64,000 nucleotides of DNA from Pseudaeromonas sp038247115 (GTDB lineage: Bacteria; Pseudomonadota; Gammaproteobacteria; Enterobacterales; Aeromonadaceae), in contig JBBRVG010000001.1 of assembly GCA_038247115.1 (NCBI GenBank), positions 98,899 to 162,898 on the forward strand, read 5' to 3'. The notes below the pieces were generated by a model. The model saw only the letters and a list, made by a program, of their open reading frames with translations. It ran no database searches and was not told where the DNA came from. A program made the translations under genes and the position numbers. Of the stretch, positions 35,945-44,236 are shown piece by piece (the stretch's first letter is position 1; each line of letters begins with the position of its first letter).

Positions 35945-36844
35945 TTAGCATGACCCCCGGGGTGAGGCCGTCGTCTGCAGCGGCGTCATTCCCCGGTCGA
36001 GCAGGCGCTGCTGGATCAGTTCGGCGATATGCTCCAGTGTTGGTGATGTCGCCTTGCCGGATCGCAACAGGGCGATCCCCAGAGGGGGAAGCGCTGGCAG
36101 TGTTGATAGTCGCTGCAGCGATGCTGGCATACCGGCCGTGGTGCGCACCGTGATACCCAGACCCGCATTCACCGCCGACCAGATACCGCTAAGGCTGCTG
36201 CTGGTAAAGGCAATTCGCCACGGAATACCGGCGTTATCCAGTGCGGCAATCGCTCGTGACCGCATGAGACAAGGGGCCTCGAAGGCGACCAGTGGCAGTG
36301 GTTTTCCTGCGCTCAGGTCTGCGGCTAGCGTGTCGGGACGACCGATCCACTGCATCGGTAGTGAACCCAGTAACGTGGGGGATGGCTCGAGTGCCACCTG
36401 CCACAATAGAGCCATATCTAGTTGGCCCTGCTGTATGGCCCGTTCCAGTTCCTGATTGCGGGCTATTCGCGCCTCCAGCGTGATGCCGGTATGGGTCGTG
36501 GCCAGTCGCCCCAGCACTTCGGTGAGCAGTCCTTCACCAAAGTCCTCTTGAAAACCGATCCGCAAGCTGCCACTGAGTTGTGCGCCGCGCACCGCCAGCA
36601 GGGCGTCATCGTTGAGTTCCAGCAATCGGCGGGCATAGCTCAATACCATTTCGCCACTGGGCGTGAGTACCAGACCCCGCCCTGACTTCTTCAGTACGGC
36701 AGTGCCGAACTGCTCTTCCAGTTTCTTCAGTTGTGCGCTGATGGCGGAGGTCGAGCGCCCCAGTCTATCGGCGGCCTTGGCAAAACTGCCTAGCTCTACG
36801 CCGGTGACAAAACTGCGCAACACATCAAGATCCAGATTCTGCAT
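35945..36844 (-). CDS. LysR-family regulator of the CMD/tautomerase operon (putative)
   Basis: 299 residues from ATG 36844 (MQNLDLDVLRSFVTG); a TTG at 36859 is upstream in frame. HTH: GSFAKAADRLGRSTSAISAQ near 19-38, then LTPSGEMVL. The effector domain starts near SGSLRIGFQED. It is divergent from the carboxymuconolactone decarboxylase-like gene with 107 bp between starts, the usual layout for a LysR activator and its operon. The ligand is unknown. Confidence 0.9.
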   Translation of the reverse strand: MQNLDLDVLRSFVTGVELGSFAKAADRLGRSTSAISAQLKKLEEQFGTAVLKKSGRGLVLTPSGEMVLSYARRLLELNDDALLAVRGAQLSGSLRIGFQEDFGEGLLTEVLGRLATTHTGITLEARIARNQELERAIQQGQLDMALLWQVALEPSPTLLGSLPMQWIGRPDTLAADLSAGKPLPLVAFEAPCLMRSRAIAALDNAGIPWRIAFTSSSLSGIWSAVNAGLGITVRTTAGMPASLQRLSTLPALPPLGIALLRSGKATSPTLEHIAELIQQRLLDRGMTPLQTTASPRGSC

Positions 36845-36951
36845 CGATAACCGTCCCAAATATCAGGATTATGGGTGCAATGTTATCTGATTTTTCGAAC
36901 CATTGTGCAGGGTTAGTCTGTGGCTGAACCTTCTTTCTTGGAGATCAAACC

Positions 36952-37287
36952 ATGACATCACCCTCTCAACCTCATCCGATGGCATCGGCTCCCAAGTTGG
37001 CCGAGCTGACCGAGCAGCTGTTATTCGGGGATATCTGGCAACGCCCGGAACTCGCTGCCCGTGACCGCAGTCTGATCACAGTGGCTGCCCTGGTCGCTCT
37101 GTATCGATGTGAGCAGTTACCCTTCCATCTGGAGAGAGCCTTGGCCAATGGTCTGACTCGAATCGAACTGAGTGAGCTCATCACCCATCTGGCCTTTTAT
37201 TCGGGCTGGCCGACGGCACACAGTGCCTTGCTGCAACTGGATCGTCTCCCGGCAACAAGGGGTGAGCAGGAGGCGACATGCCAATAA
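36952..37287 (+). CDS. Carboxymuconolactone decarboxylase family protein
   Basis: 111 residues, a single CMD domain: RDRSLITVAALVALYRCEQLPFHLERALANGLTRIELSELI and ITHLAFYSGWPTAHSAL are the conserved parts. There is no AhpD-type CxxC, so it is not a thiol reductase of that class. True CMD activity is not implied; many relatives act on unknown substrates. It is the first gene of a three-gene operon, overlapping the tautomerase gene by 10 bp. Confidence 0.9.
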   Translation: MTSPSQPHPMASAPKLAELTEQLLFGDIWQRPELAARDRSLITVAALVALYRCEQLPFHLERALANGLTRIELSELITHLAFYSGWPTAHSALLQLDRLPATRGEQEATCQ

Positions 37288-37676
37288 GTCATATCACGTT
37301 ACGACGTGGTTACTCCGCAGAGTATCTGGAGGCCATATCTCAGGGGTTGCAACAAGCATTGGTCACCACCTTCGATGTTCCTGAACAGGATTGCTTCCAG
37401 ATCTTTCATTCGATGGAGGCGGGAGCTATGCGGGGTCATCCGCACTATCTCACCTCAGGGCGTGGTGAGGATTGGTTGCTGATTGAAATCACAGCGGGCA
37501 AGCCCCGCAGCCCGCAGCTCAAGCGTGCCTTGTATCGGGATCTGGCCGCGCGCTTTGCTGCCAATCCCGGTCTGGCTAGCGGCGAATTGATGGTGGTGAT
37601 TCGCCACAATGCCGCAGAAGACTGGTCATTTGGCGATGGCTTGGCGTCTATGTTGCCCATTGAGGAGGAAATCTGA
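37278..37676 (+). CDS. Tautomerase (MIF/4-oxalocrotonate superfamily) protein
   Basis: 132 residues with Pro2 right after the start Met (MPISHITLRRGYS), the catalytic base of the tautomerase superfamily once Met is removed. Two beta-alpha-beta-like halves are visible, with VTTFDVPEQDCFQIFHSM and LLIEITAGKPRSPQLKRALYRDL. It overlaps the CMD gene by 10 bp and the next gene by one base (TGATG), so translation is coupled. The substrate is not known. Confidence 0.9.
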   Translation: MPISHITLRRGYSAEYLEAISQGLQQALVTTFDVPEQDCFQIFHSMEAGAMRGHPHYLTSGRGEDWLLIEITAGKPRSPQLKRALYRDLAARFAANPGLASGELMVVIRHNAAEDWSFGDGLASMLPIEEEI

Positions 37677-38239
37677 TGCTGGCAATGCAATATCGTTTCA
37701 CATTACCGGCCGATTACGACATGAACATCATCCGGCGTCGGGTGGCCGAGAAGGGAAGGGCGCTGGACCATTATGCGCCCCTGATGTTCAAGGCTTATCT
37801 GGTGGCAGATAAATCCCGAGGGGAGCCTGAAAATCGTTATGCCCCCTTCTATCTGTGGCACCAGCCAGAGGGATTACGCGACTTTATAGGCTCGGCCGGA
37901 TTTGCCGGACTGGCACAGGATTTCGGCTGGCCTATGGTCAACACCTGGCCTTGTGTGTTGGCACAACAGCATGCCGAAGATTGGACTCAGGCATCCCATG
38001 CAAGTTGTCAGCAAATTGCGCTGCCACCATTTTGTGACCTGACCGCCCTGGCCAGACAGGAAGCGCTGTTGGCAGAGCAGGCTGTCGCCGAGCAAGGGGC
38101 TTTACTCGCCCTGACGGTATTGGAACCGACTCACTGGTCCCTGCTGCGTTTTCGCCTACTCGCGACCCTACCGCCTCTTGCGGAGAATGCCGACCGCTAC
38201 GAGGTGCTGCATCTCTCCTGCCCGGCTGGATTGCCATAA
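37676..38239 (+). CDS. DUF4865 family protein
   Basis: 187 residues. The start MLAMQYRFTLPADYDMNIIRRRVAEKG and the segment YAPFYLWHQPEGLRDFIGS are typical of DUF4865, found beside CMD and tautomerase genes in several proteobacteria (from memory). The C-terminal half looks less conserved. Soluble and without a signal peptide. Probably part of a small catabolic or detoxifying pathway with its two neighbours; the chemistry is unknown. Confidence 0.82.
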   Translation: MLAMQYRFTLPADYDMNIIRRRVAEKGRALDHYAPLMFKAYLVADKSRGEPENRYAPFYLWHQPEGLRDFIGSAGFAGLAQDFGWPMVNTWPCVLAQQHAEDWTQASHASCQQIALPPFCDLTALARQEALLAEQAVAEQGALLALTVLEPTHWSLLRFRLLATLPPLAENADRYEVLHLSCPAGLP

Positions 38240-38398
38240 TGGCCAGTCCTCGGTAGTTCGATAGCGTTTTTCCTTGTGAGCTAGCTTTTTTCACTTTGGC
38301 TCTACTTCCTGCCAGTTGTCGGCGTAACTAAGTTGGCCGGGCTGGCCTTTTTCCCATGCAGGGCTGTGTGGATCCCGTGATCGCGGATCTTCCGTGGT

Positions 38399-38423
38399 CG
38401 GATCGACAGTAACTGTCGATCCG
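38399..38423. repeat. 25-bp near-perfect palindrome
   Basis: CGGATCGACAGT, one central A, then ACTGTCGATCCG: 12-bp perfect arms around a single base. It lies in the 226-bp gap between the convergent DUF4865 and yjfF genes, 43 bp past the yjfF stop. Neither strand has a T tract next to it, so it is not a standard terminator. It could be a protein-binding site or an RNA-end stabilising stem. Confidence 0.85.
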
Positions 38424-38465
38424 CCGAGTAGGTATGAAGCAAGAGAGTAGTGATGAATAAACAGA

Positions 38466-39440
38466 CTAGTGGCCGTGCGCTGCCTCTCGCCGCTCCGAGA
38501 GGGTGAGCAGCATGCGCTGCAGGGCGATAAAGGCAAATAGCAGCACGCCTATGATGATCTTGGTCCACCAGGAGCTCAGCGAGCCGTCGAAGTTGATATA
38601 GGTCTGGATCAAGCCCTGGATAAAGACCCCGAACAGTGAGCCCAACACGGTGCCGACGCCACCGGTGAGCAGGGTGCCGCCGATGACCACGGCGGCGATG
38701 GCATCCAGCTCAACCCCCATGGCGGCCAGCGGATAACCGGCCGAGGTGTAGAGGGCAAACACGATTCCGGCCAGGGTCGAGAGGGTGGTGGAGAGCAGGT
38801 AGATGCGGATTGTGGTCAGCCGCACCGGTACCCCCATCAGCGCCGCCGAGGTGGCGTTGCCGCCGATGGCGTAGACGTTGCGACCAAAGCGGGTGCGTCC
38901 GGCCAGAATGATGCCGTAGGCGACGACCGCCAGCATGATGAGTGCCAGCAGGCTCAGGCGGCCGCCGCCGATGATCTTCCACGACAGGCTGGAGAGATAG
39001 GCAAAGGTCGGGTGGTCAATGGGCAGTGACTGCTCGGAGATGAGAAAACTGACCCCGCGCAAAAAGAACATCCCCGCTAGCGTGATGATAAACGCGGGTA
39101 TCTTCAGGGTGTCGATGAGCCAGCCCATGCCAGCACCGAAGGCCGCGCCCAGCACCAGCACCAGCGGAATGGCCAGCAGCGGGCTGACGCCCAGGGGGCC
39201 GATCAGCATGGCCAGAAACACCCCGGTAAAGGCGATGACGGCACCCACCGACAGATCGATGCCGCCGGAGAGGATGACGAAGGTCATGCCGACGGCGACT
39301 ATGCCTAAGAAGGCATTGTCAGTCAGGATATTGCAGATGATCCGCGTCGACAGGAAGGCCGGAAACGCCGTCATGCAGAACAGGTAGCCGGCGACAAATA
39401 CGGCTATGGTGATCCACAGTGGCAGGTTACGTTTAAACAT
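38466..39440 (-). CDS. yjfF: Galactofuranose-type ABC transporter permease YjfF
   Basis: 324 residues, ribose-type (CUT2) permease with about eight or more hydrophobic segments. Family core: VGMTFVILSGGIDLSVGAVIAFTGV, KIPAFIITLAGMFFLRG, GGNATSAALMGVPV and ELDAIAAVVIGGTLLTGGVGTVLG. It is the last gene of ytfQ-ytfR-ytfT-yjfF, overlapping ytfT by 8 bp. With YtfT it forms the membrane channel of a galactofuranose importer; specificity is inherited from the YtfQ match. Confidence 0.95.
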   Translation of the reverse strand: MFKRNLPLWITIAVFVAGYLFCMTAFPAFLSTRIICNILTDNAFLGIVAVGMTFVILSGGIDLSVGAVIAFTGVFLAMLIGPLGVSPLLAIPLVLVLGAAFGAGMGWLIDTLKIPAFIITLAGMFFLRGVSFLISEQSLPIDHPTFAYLSSLSWKIIGGGRLSLLALIMLAVVAYGIILAGRTRFGRNVYAIGGNATSAALMGVPVRLTTIRIYLLSTTLSTLAGIVFALYTSAGYPLAAMGVELDAIAAVVIGGTLLTGGVGTVLGSLFGVFIQGLIQTYINFDGSLSSWWTKIIIGVLLFAFIALQRMLLTLSERREAAHGH

Positions 39441-40449
39441 GGCGGGAACCTCCCTTGAAGCGTTGGCTGATGGCCGGGGATTGCATGATGAGGACGGTCA
39501 GCACCACCACGGCCTTGACGATCTGATTCCATTGCGGCTGATAACCGGAGAGCAGGATGCCGGTATTCACCGCCTGGATGATGAGGATGCCGATCAGCGA
39601 CAGCAGCAGATTGAAACGGCCGCCCATCAGCGAGGTGCCGCCGATGACCACGGCCAGGATGGCGTCCATCTCCAGCCAGAGCCCGGCGTTGTTGGCATCG
39701 GCACCGCGAATATCCGCCGCCACTATCATGCCGGCAATCGCCGCCAGGATGCCGCTGAGCACATAGCTGCTGGTTACCACCGCCTGGGTATTGAGCCCGG
39801 CATTCTTGGCGGCGCGGATGTTGATCCCCACCGCTTCGATAAACAGCCCGAGGGCGGTCTTCTTGGTCAGCAGCCAGATGAGCAGCGCCATCACCAGGGT
39901 GATCACCACAGGGGTGGGCAGCCACCACAGGGAGCCGCTGCCGATCCAGGCCAGTGATTCGTTGGTGAAGGTGATGATCTGCCCCTCGGTCAGCAGTTGG
40001 GCGATACCCCGTCCGGCCACCATCAGGATCAGGGTGGCGACAATCGGCTGGATGCGGAACACCGCCACCAGCAGACCGTTCCACAACCCGCACAGGGCGC
40101 CGACGCCGACCACCGCCAGCAGGATCATCGGGATGTTATAGCCCTGGCTGGCGAGGGTGGCCATGGTGGCGCCACTGATGGCCATCACGGCGCCCACCGA
40201 CAGGTCGATGCCGCCGGTGGCGATCACCAGCGTCATGCCCAGCGCCAGCAAGGCGGTCGGCGCGCAGCGGTTGAGGATGTCGATCAGGCTGCCGAACAGG
40301 CGGCCATCCTGCAGGGTAATGGCAAAGAAGTGGTCCGCCACCAGGCTGTTGATCAGCAGCACGCATAACAGGGCGGCCAGCTGGGCGGTGCCGGTGGGCA
40401 GAGTCAGCGCCGGGCTACGTCCCGGCCGAAGCAGTAAGGATGCAAGCAT
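39433..40449 (-). CDS. ytfT: Galactofuranose-type ABC transporter permease YtfT
   Basis: 338 residues from ATG 40449 (MLASLLLRPGR), one base after the ytfR stop (TGACATG). An in-frame ATG at 40467 would overlap ytfR and is less likely. The core is GMTLVIATGGIDLSVGAVMAISGA, RIQPIVATLILMVAGRGIAQLL, INIRAAKNAGLNT and the EMDAILAVVIGGTSLMGGRFN segment, all close to E. coli YtfT. Inner membrane. Confidence 0.95.
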   Translation of the reverse strand: MLASLLLRPGRSPALTLPTGTAQLAALLCVLLINSLVADHFFAITLQDGRLFGSLIDILNRCAPTALLALGMTLVIATGGIDLSVGAVMAISGATMATLASQGYNIPMILLAVVGVGALCGLWNGLLVAVFRIQPIVATLILMVAGRGIAQLLTEGQIITFTNESLAWIGSGSLWWLPTPVVITLVMALLIWLLTKKTALGLFIEAVGINIRAAKNAGLNTQAVVTSSYVLSGILAAIAGMIVAADIRGADANNAGLWLEMDAILAVVIGGTSLMGGRFNLLLSLIGILIIQAVNTGILLSGYQPQWNQIVKAVVVLTVLIMQSPAISQRFKGGSRHV

Positions 40450-40450
40450 G

Positions 40451-41953
40451 TCAGGCCTCATTGGCAATGGCGTTCATGATGGCGGGGACGGATAACTCCT
40501 GGGTCTCCAGCTCGGCGACTTGCCGGCGATCGCGCAGCACTATCACCCGGTCGGCATAGCCCACCAGCTCCTCCAGTTCGGAGGAGATCACCAGTAGCGC
40601 CAGTCCATTGGCACACAGGGTCTCGATCAGCCGGATGATTTCGGCGTGGGCGCCCACGTCGATCCCCCGGGTGGATTCATCGAGGATCAGGAATTGCGGT
40701 TTGGTCAGCAGCCAGCGCGCCAGCAACACCTTCTGCTGGTTGCCGCCGGAGAGAAAACCCAGCGACTGCTCGGCACTCGGGGTCTTGATCGCCAGTTGCT
40801 GGATGAAGCGGGCGCTGATCTCCTCCTGTTCGCGGCGGGAGATGGGGTGCAACCAACCGCGTTGGGCCTGCAGCGCCAGTATGATGTTCTCGCGCACCGA
40901 GGCCGAGGCTATGATGCCATCGAGCTTACGATCCTCAGGGCAGAAGCCGAAGCCGTTGGCCGAGGCCTTGCGCGCCGAGCGGATGGAGACCACCTTGCCG
41001 CGCACCTTGCACTCGCCGCTGTCGGCGGGGCGAATGCCGAACATCACCTCGGCAGTCTCGGTGCGGCCGGAGCCGAGCAGCCCGGCCAGACCGACGATTT
41101 CCCCAGGCGCGACGCTGAGCGAAAAGGGCGCTATCACCCCCTTCTTGCCATAGCCTTCGAAGCTGACTATGGGGCGCTCGCTGCGCACCGTCTTACCGGC
41201 CCGGCGCAGGGCGTTATCGTCCAGCTCGCGGCCGAGCATCATCTTCACCAGCTCGATGCGCGGCAGCTCGCTGGTATCGCGTGTACCGACCAGCTCGCCA
41301 TTGCGTAGCACTGTAATGCGGTCGCACACCTCGTAGACCTGATCCAGAAAGTGGGTGATGAAGATGAGGCTGATGCCCTTGGCGCGCAGATCCCGCATCA
41401 GGGTGAACAGCATCTGCACCTCCTGGGTATCCAGGCTGGCGGTGGGTTCATCGAGGATCAGAATGCGCGCCGAGAGGGCAATGGCGCGGGCGATGGCGAC
41501 GATCTGCTGCATGGCCACCGAGTAGTGCCCCAGCGGCAGTGTGACATCGATATCCAGATCGTAACCGGCCATGATGGTGCGGGCCTGGCGCTCCATGGCC
41601 CGGCGGTCGATGAAGCCGAAGCGGCGCGGCTCATGACCGATAAACAGATTGTCCGCCACCGACATATTCGGCAGCAGGTTCACTTCCTGATAGACGGTGC
41701 CGATCCCCAGCTGCTGGGCATGGGCGGTATCGGTGGGATTGATGGCGACGCCGTCGAGTTCGATACGGCCGGCATCCCGTTGGTAGACACCAGTCAGGGT
41801 CTTGACCAGGGTGGACTTACCGGCGCCGTTTTCACCGAGCAGGGCCATGATCTCGCCGCGACGCAGGGAAAAGTCCACCTGGTGCAGCGCGCGGACGCCG
41901 GGAAAACTTTTACAAATGCCGTTGGCACTGAGGACCACAGAGTGAGCCGACAA
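40451..41953 (-). CDS. ytfR: Galactofuranose-type ABC transporter ATPase YtfR
   Basis: 500 residues, the E. coli length, if the TTG at 41953 is the start; GGGAGG lies seven bases upstream. The frame runs to ATG 41986, but that codon sits inside the ytfQ-ytfR stem-loop. Two ABC domains: Walker A GENGAGKST, Walker B ILILDEPTASLD in the first; the second has the degenerate LAGLLGSGRTETAE, signature LSGGNQQKVLLARWL and Walker B FLILDESTRGID. The DEST replaces the usual DEPT. The degenerate second half is normal for sugar CUT2 ATPases. Confidence 0.94.
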   Translation of the reverse strand: MSAHSVVLSANGICKSFPGVRALHQVDFSLRRGEIMALLGENGAGKSTLVKTLTGVYQRDAGRIELDGVAINPTDTAHAQQLGIGTVYQEVNLLPNMSVADNLFIGHEPRRFGFIDRRAMERQARTIMAGYDLDIDVTLPLGHYSVAMQQIVAIARAIALSARILILDEPTASLDTQEVQMLFTLMRDLRAKGISLIFITHFLDQVYEVCDRITVLRNGELVGTRDTSELPRIELVKMMLGRELDDNALRRAGKTVRSERPIVSFEGYGKKGVIAPFSLSVAPGEIVGLAGLLGSGRTETAEVMFGIRPADSGECKVRGKVVSIRSARKASANGFGFCPEDRKLDGIIASASVRENIILALQAQRGWLHPISRREQEEISARFIQQLAIKTPSAEQSLGFLSGGNQQKVLLARWLLTKPQFLILDESTRGIDVGAHAEIIRLIETLCANGLALLVISSELEELVGYADRVIVLRDRRQVAELETQELSVPAIMNAIANEA

Positions 41954-41973
41954 GGATGACCTCCCGAGCCGGA

Positions 41974-41998
41974 TCCCGACAGCCATGAGCCGTCGGGA
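41974..41998 (-). other. Intercistronic stem-loop between ytfQ and ytfR
   Basis: TCCCGAC and GTCGGGA arms, with an inner GC/GC pair across one A-C mismatch and a five-base loop. It lies 34 bp past the ytfQ stop and before the ytfR ribosome site, without a T tract. As with other receptor-gene/transporter-gene junctions, it may protect the ytfQ message. Confidence 0.6.
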
Positions 41999-42031
41999 CG
42001 CGGAAGTGGTTGTGATGGGGCTAGGGCTAAA

Positions 42032-42991
42032 TCAGTAGCCCATGTCTTTTTTCAGATCGAGCTGGGCCTGGGCGGTCGCCGGTTCAAACAGCACGGATTC
42101 GGTCTTGATGTGCTTGGGCGGCAGGGTGCCGTCTTTCTTGAACGCCAGCAGGGCATCCAGAGCCGGACCCGCCATATTCGGCGTCAGTTCGACCGAGGCG
42201 TTGGCTTCGCCGGCGATCATTGCCTTGAAGATGTCCGGTACGCCGTCGATGGAGATGATCTTGATGTCTTTACCCGGCTTCAGCCCGGCCTCTTTGATGG
42301 CCTGGATGGCGCCGATGGCCATATCGTCGTTGTGGGCGTAGACGGCGCAGATGTTCTTGCCGTTATCTTCCGCCTTGATAAAGCTCTCCATGACTTCCTT
42401 GCCCTTACTGCGGGTAAAGTCACCGGACTGGGTGCGGATGATCTTGATCGTGGGCACTGTGGCGACGGTATCGAGGAAGCCCTGTTTACGCTCCAGCGCT
42501 ACGCTGGCACCGACCGTGCCTTGCAGCTCGACCACGTTGCAGGGTTGACCGGCCTGGGTCTTGATCAGCCAGTCGGCGGCCACGGCCCCTTCATGCACGC
42601 TGTCGGCGGCGACGCCGGTCATAAACAGGGAATCATCTTTGACCGTGATATTGCGGTCGAGCAGGAATACCGGGATCTCGGCCTCTTTGGCTTCTTGAAG
42701 TACGGGCTCCCAACCGGTTTGCACCACGGGGGCCAAGAAGATGGCATCCACCCCCTGGGCGATAAAGGAGCGGATGGCTTTGATCTGGTTTTCCTGCTTC
42801 TGCTGGGCATCGGCGATCTTCAAGGTGATGCCGCGTTTTTCTGCTTCACTCTTGGCGACCGAGGTTTCTGCTGCCCGCCAACCGGATTCGGAGCCTATTT
42901 GTGAAAAACCAACGGTTAAATCATTCGCGCTGACACTGTGCGAGAGCAGAATAGTCCCTATTACAGTGGCCAAGGTTAATTTGTTCAACAT
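42032..42991 (-). CDS. ytfQ: Galactofuranose-binding periplasmic protein YtfQ
   Basis: 319 residues from ATG 42991, preceded by GAGGTG; a GTG at 42997 is also in frame. Signal peptide: MLNKLTLATVIGTILLSHSVSA. The mature protein starts DLTVGFSQIGSESGWRAAET and keeps the YtfQ strings IADAQQKQENQIKAIRSFI, PCNVVELQGTVGASVALERK, SGDFTRSKGKEVMESFIKAE and VYAHNDDMAIGAIQAIKEAG. The close E. coli YtfQ match supports galactofuranose as ligand. First gene of the operon. Confidence 0.96.
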   Translation of the reverse strand: MLNKLTLATVIGTILLSHSVSANDLTVGFSQIGSESGWRAAETSVAKSEAEKRGITLKIADAQQKQENQIKAIRSFIAQGVDAIFLAPVVQTGWEPVLQEAKEAEIPVFLLDRNITVKDDSLFMTGVAADSVHEGAVAADWLIKTQAGQPCNVVELQGTVGASVALERKQGFLDTVATVPTIKIIRTQSGDFTRSKGKEVMESFIKAEDNGKNICAVYAHNDDMAIGAIQAIKEAGLKPGKDIKIISIDGVPDIFKAMIAGEANASVELTPNMAGPALDALLAFKKDGTLPPKHIKTESVLFEPATAQAQLDLKKDMGY

Positions 42992-43480
42992 AAACACACC
43001 TCATCTTGGGTTGGTAATTGCTGAGCTTTCTTGGGTTTTTCCGACGGAATGAGGTTAGCAACTTGGATTTGGCGAAAGGAGAGATGGCTCACATCAACTT
43101 TTTCATAGCATGATTCTTCATATGGACAGCAGATAAGTTCATATCCGTGCTGGCGGGCAAGCGGCGAGATAGCACAACGGAAATAAATAAAAATGGTCAT
43201 CAAGCGGTGATGATTTCCATATATTAAATAGTGGCCATTCTTGGTTTTTCTATTTAATGAAATAATGACTGGTTTATTTGTTCGTTAAAGAATGCCGTTA
43301 TTTTCTGATGATGTTCCGATCCGGGCTGTGCCCCGCGGAATGTACTGGTTTTCAGCGCCGAATGGTGCGCATGCTTAGTCGTTGGTCAATGAAAGATAGG
43401 TCGATGCCGGTAATCAGGGTAGAGTGGCGACCGGCAGCGATTCACCCTTGAATTCGCTGCACCACGGCTACAGGCCCCCT
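42992..43480. other. Divergent intergenic region, ytfQ / methyltransferase
   Basis: 489 bp, AT-rich in the middle (about 43180-43300). I see no supported gene, RNA or strong operator. It must hold the ytfQ promoter and that of the methyltransferase. Short frames such as the one at 42985-43203 on the minus strand lack ribosome sites. Confidence 0.5.
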
Positions 43481-44137
43481 ATGAAACCCCTTCGCGTTCG
43501 CTACCAGACCCTGGAGTTTGGTCACACCGATATTCATCTGCGCACCCTGCGCGACAACCAGCAATATGCGGATATTGATGGTATTGCGCTGGATCTGGGC
43601 ATCTCGTCCGCCACCTGGCCGCTGTTCGGCATCGTCTGGGCGTCCGGCACAGTGCTGGCCCATCTGATGGCAGTGCAGGAGATCCAGGGGCTGCGGATCC
43701 TGGAGGTAGGCTGCGGGATTGCCCTGGCCAGTCTGGTGCTGAACCAGCGCCATGCCAATATTACCGCCACCGATTATCATCCCGAGGCGGGTAATTTCCT
43801 GCGCGAAAATGTGACCCTGAATCAGGGGGCCGCGATCCCGTTTGTCCGCACCGGCTGGGACGATGAAGCCAGCGAATTAGGGCTCTTCGATCTGATCATT
43901 GGCAGCGACCTGCTCTATGAACGTTCTCATGTGAATATATTATCCGGCTTTATCGAGCAACATGCCGCACCCCATTGCCAGGTTATTCTGGTCGATCCGG
44001 GTCGCGGCCATCATGCCTGTTTTAGTAAGCGGATGGTTATTCTTGGATATTCTCATTGCCAATATAAACCTGAACATACTGATTATTTGGTTCAGCCGTT
44101 TAAAGGCCAAATATTGAATTATCAACGGCAGCATTAA
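43481..44137 (+). CDS. Class I SAM methyltransferase, METTL20/21-like
   Basis: 218 residues from ATG 43481 (MKPLRVRYQTLEFG); the frame opens at 43424 but earlier codons have no support. Motif I is ILEVGCGIALASLVL, followed by ITATDYHPEA (motif II acid) and DLIIGSDLLYERSHV, the D-x-x-Y-type post-motif of the lysine methyltransferase family 16 (METTL20/21) and its bacterial ETF-beta/nicotinamide-type relatives. Protein methylation is inferred, not shown. It stands alone, facing away from ytfQ. The 3' third is AT-richer than the rest. Confidence 0.85.
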   Translation: MKPLRVRYQTLEFGHTDIHLRTLRDNQQYADIDGIALDLGISSATWPLFGIVWASGTVLAHLMAVQEIQGLRILEVGCGIALASLVLNQRHANITATDYHPEAGNFLRENVTLNQGAAIPFVRTGWDDEASELGLFDLIIGSDLLYERSHVNILSGFIEQHAAPHCQVILVDPGRGHHACFSKRMVILGYSHCQYKPEHTDYLVQPFKGQILNYQRQH

Positions 44138-44236
44138 TTCGAATAATGAGAAAATAGCCAGAATATGATTCGGCCATCTCACGAGATGGCCGAGGGTGCT
44201 GAAATTATCTCGCTTGAGTTGAACTGGCTGCTTGAT

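Noticed and set aside
38399..38423. Palindrome as terminator of yjfF or DUF4865
   Set aside because: No T tract on either strand next to the stem.
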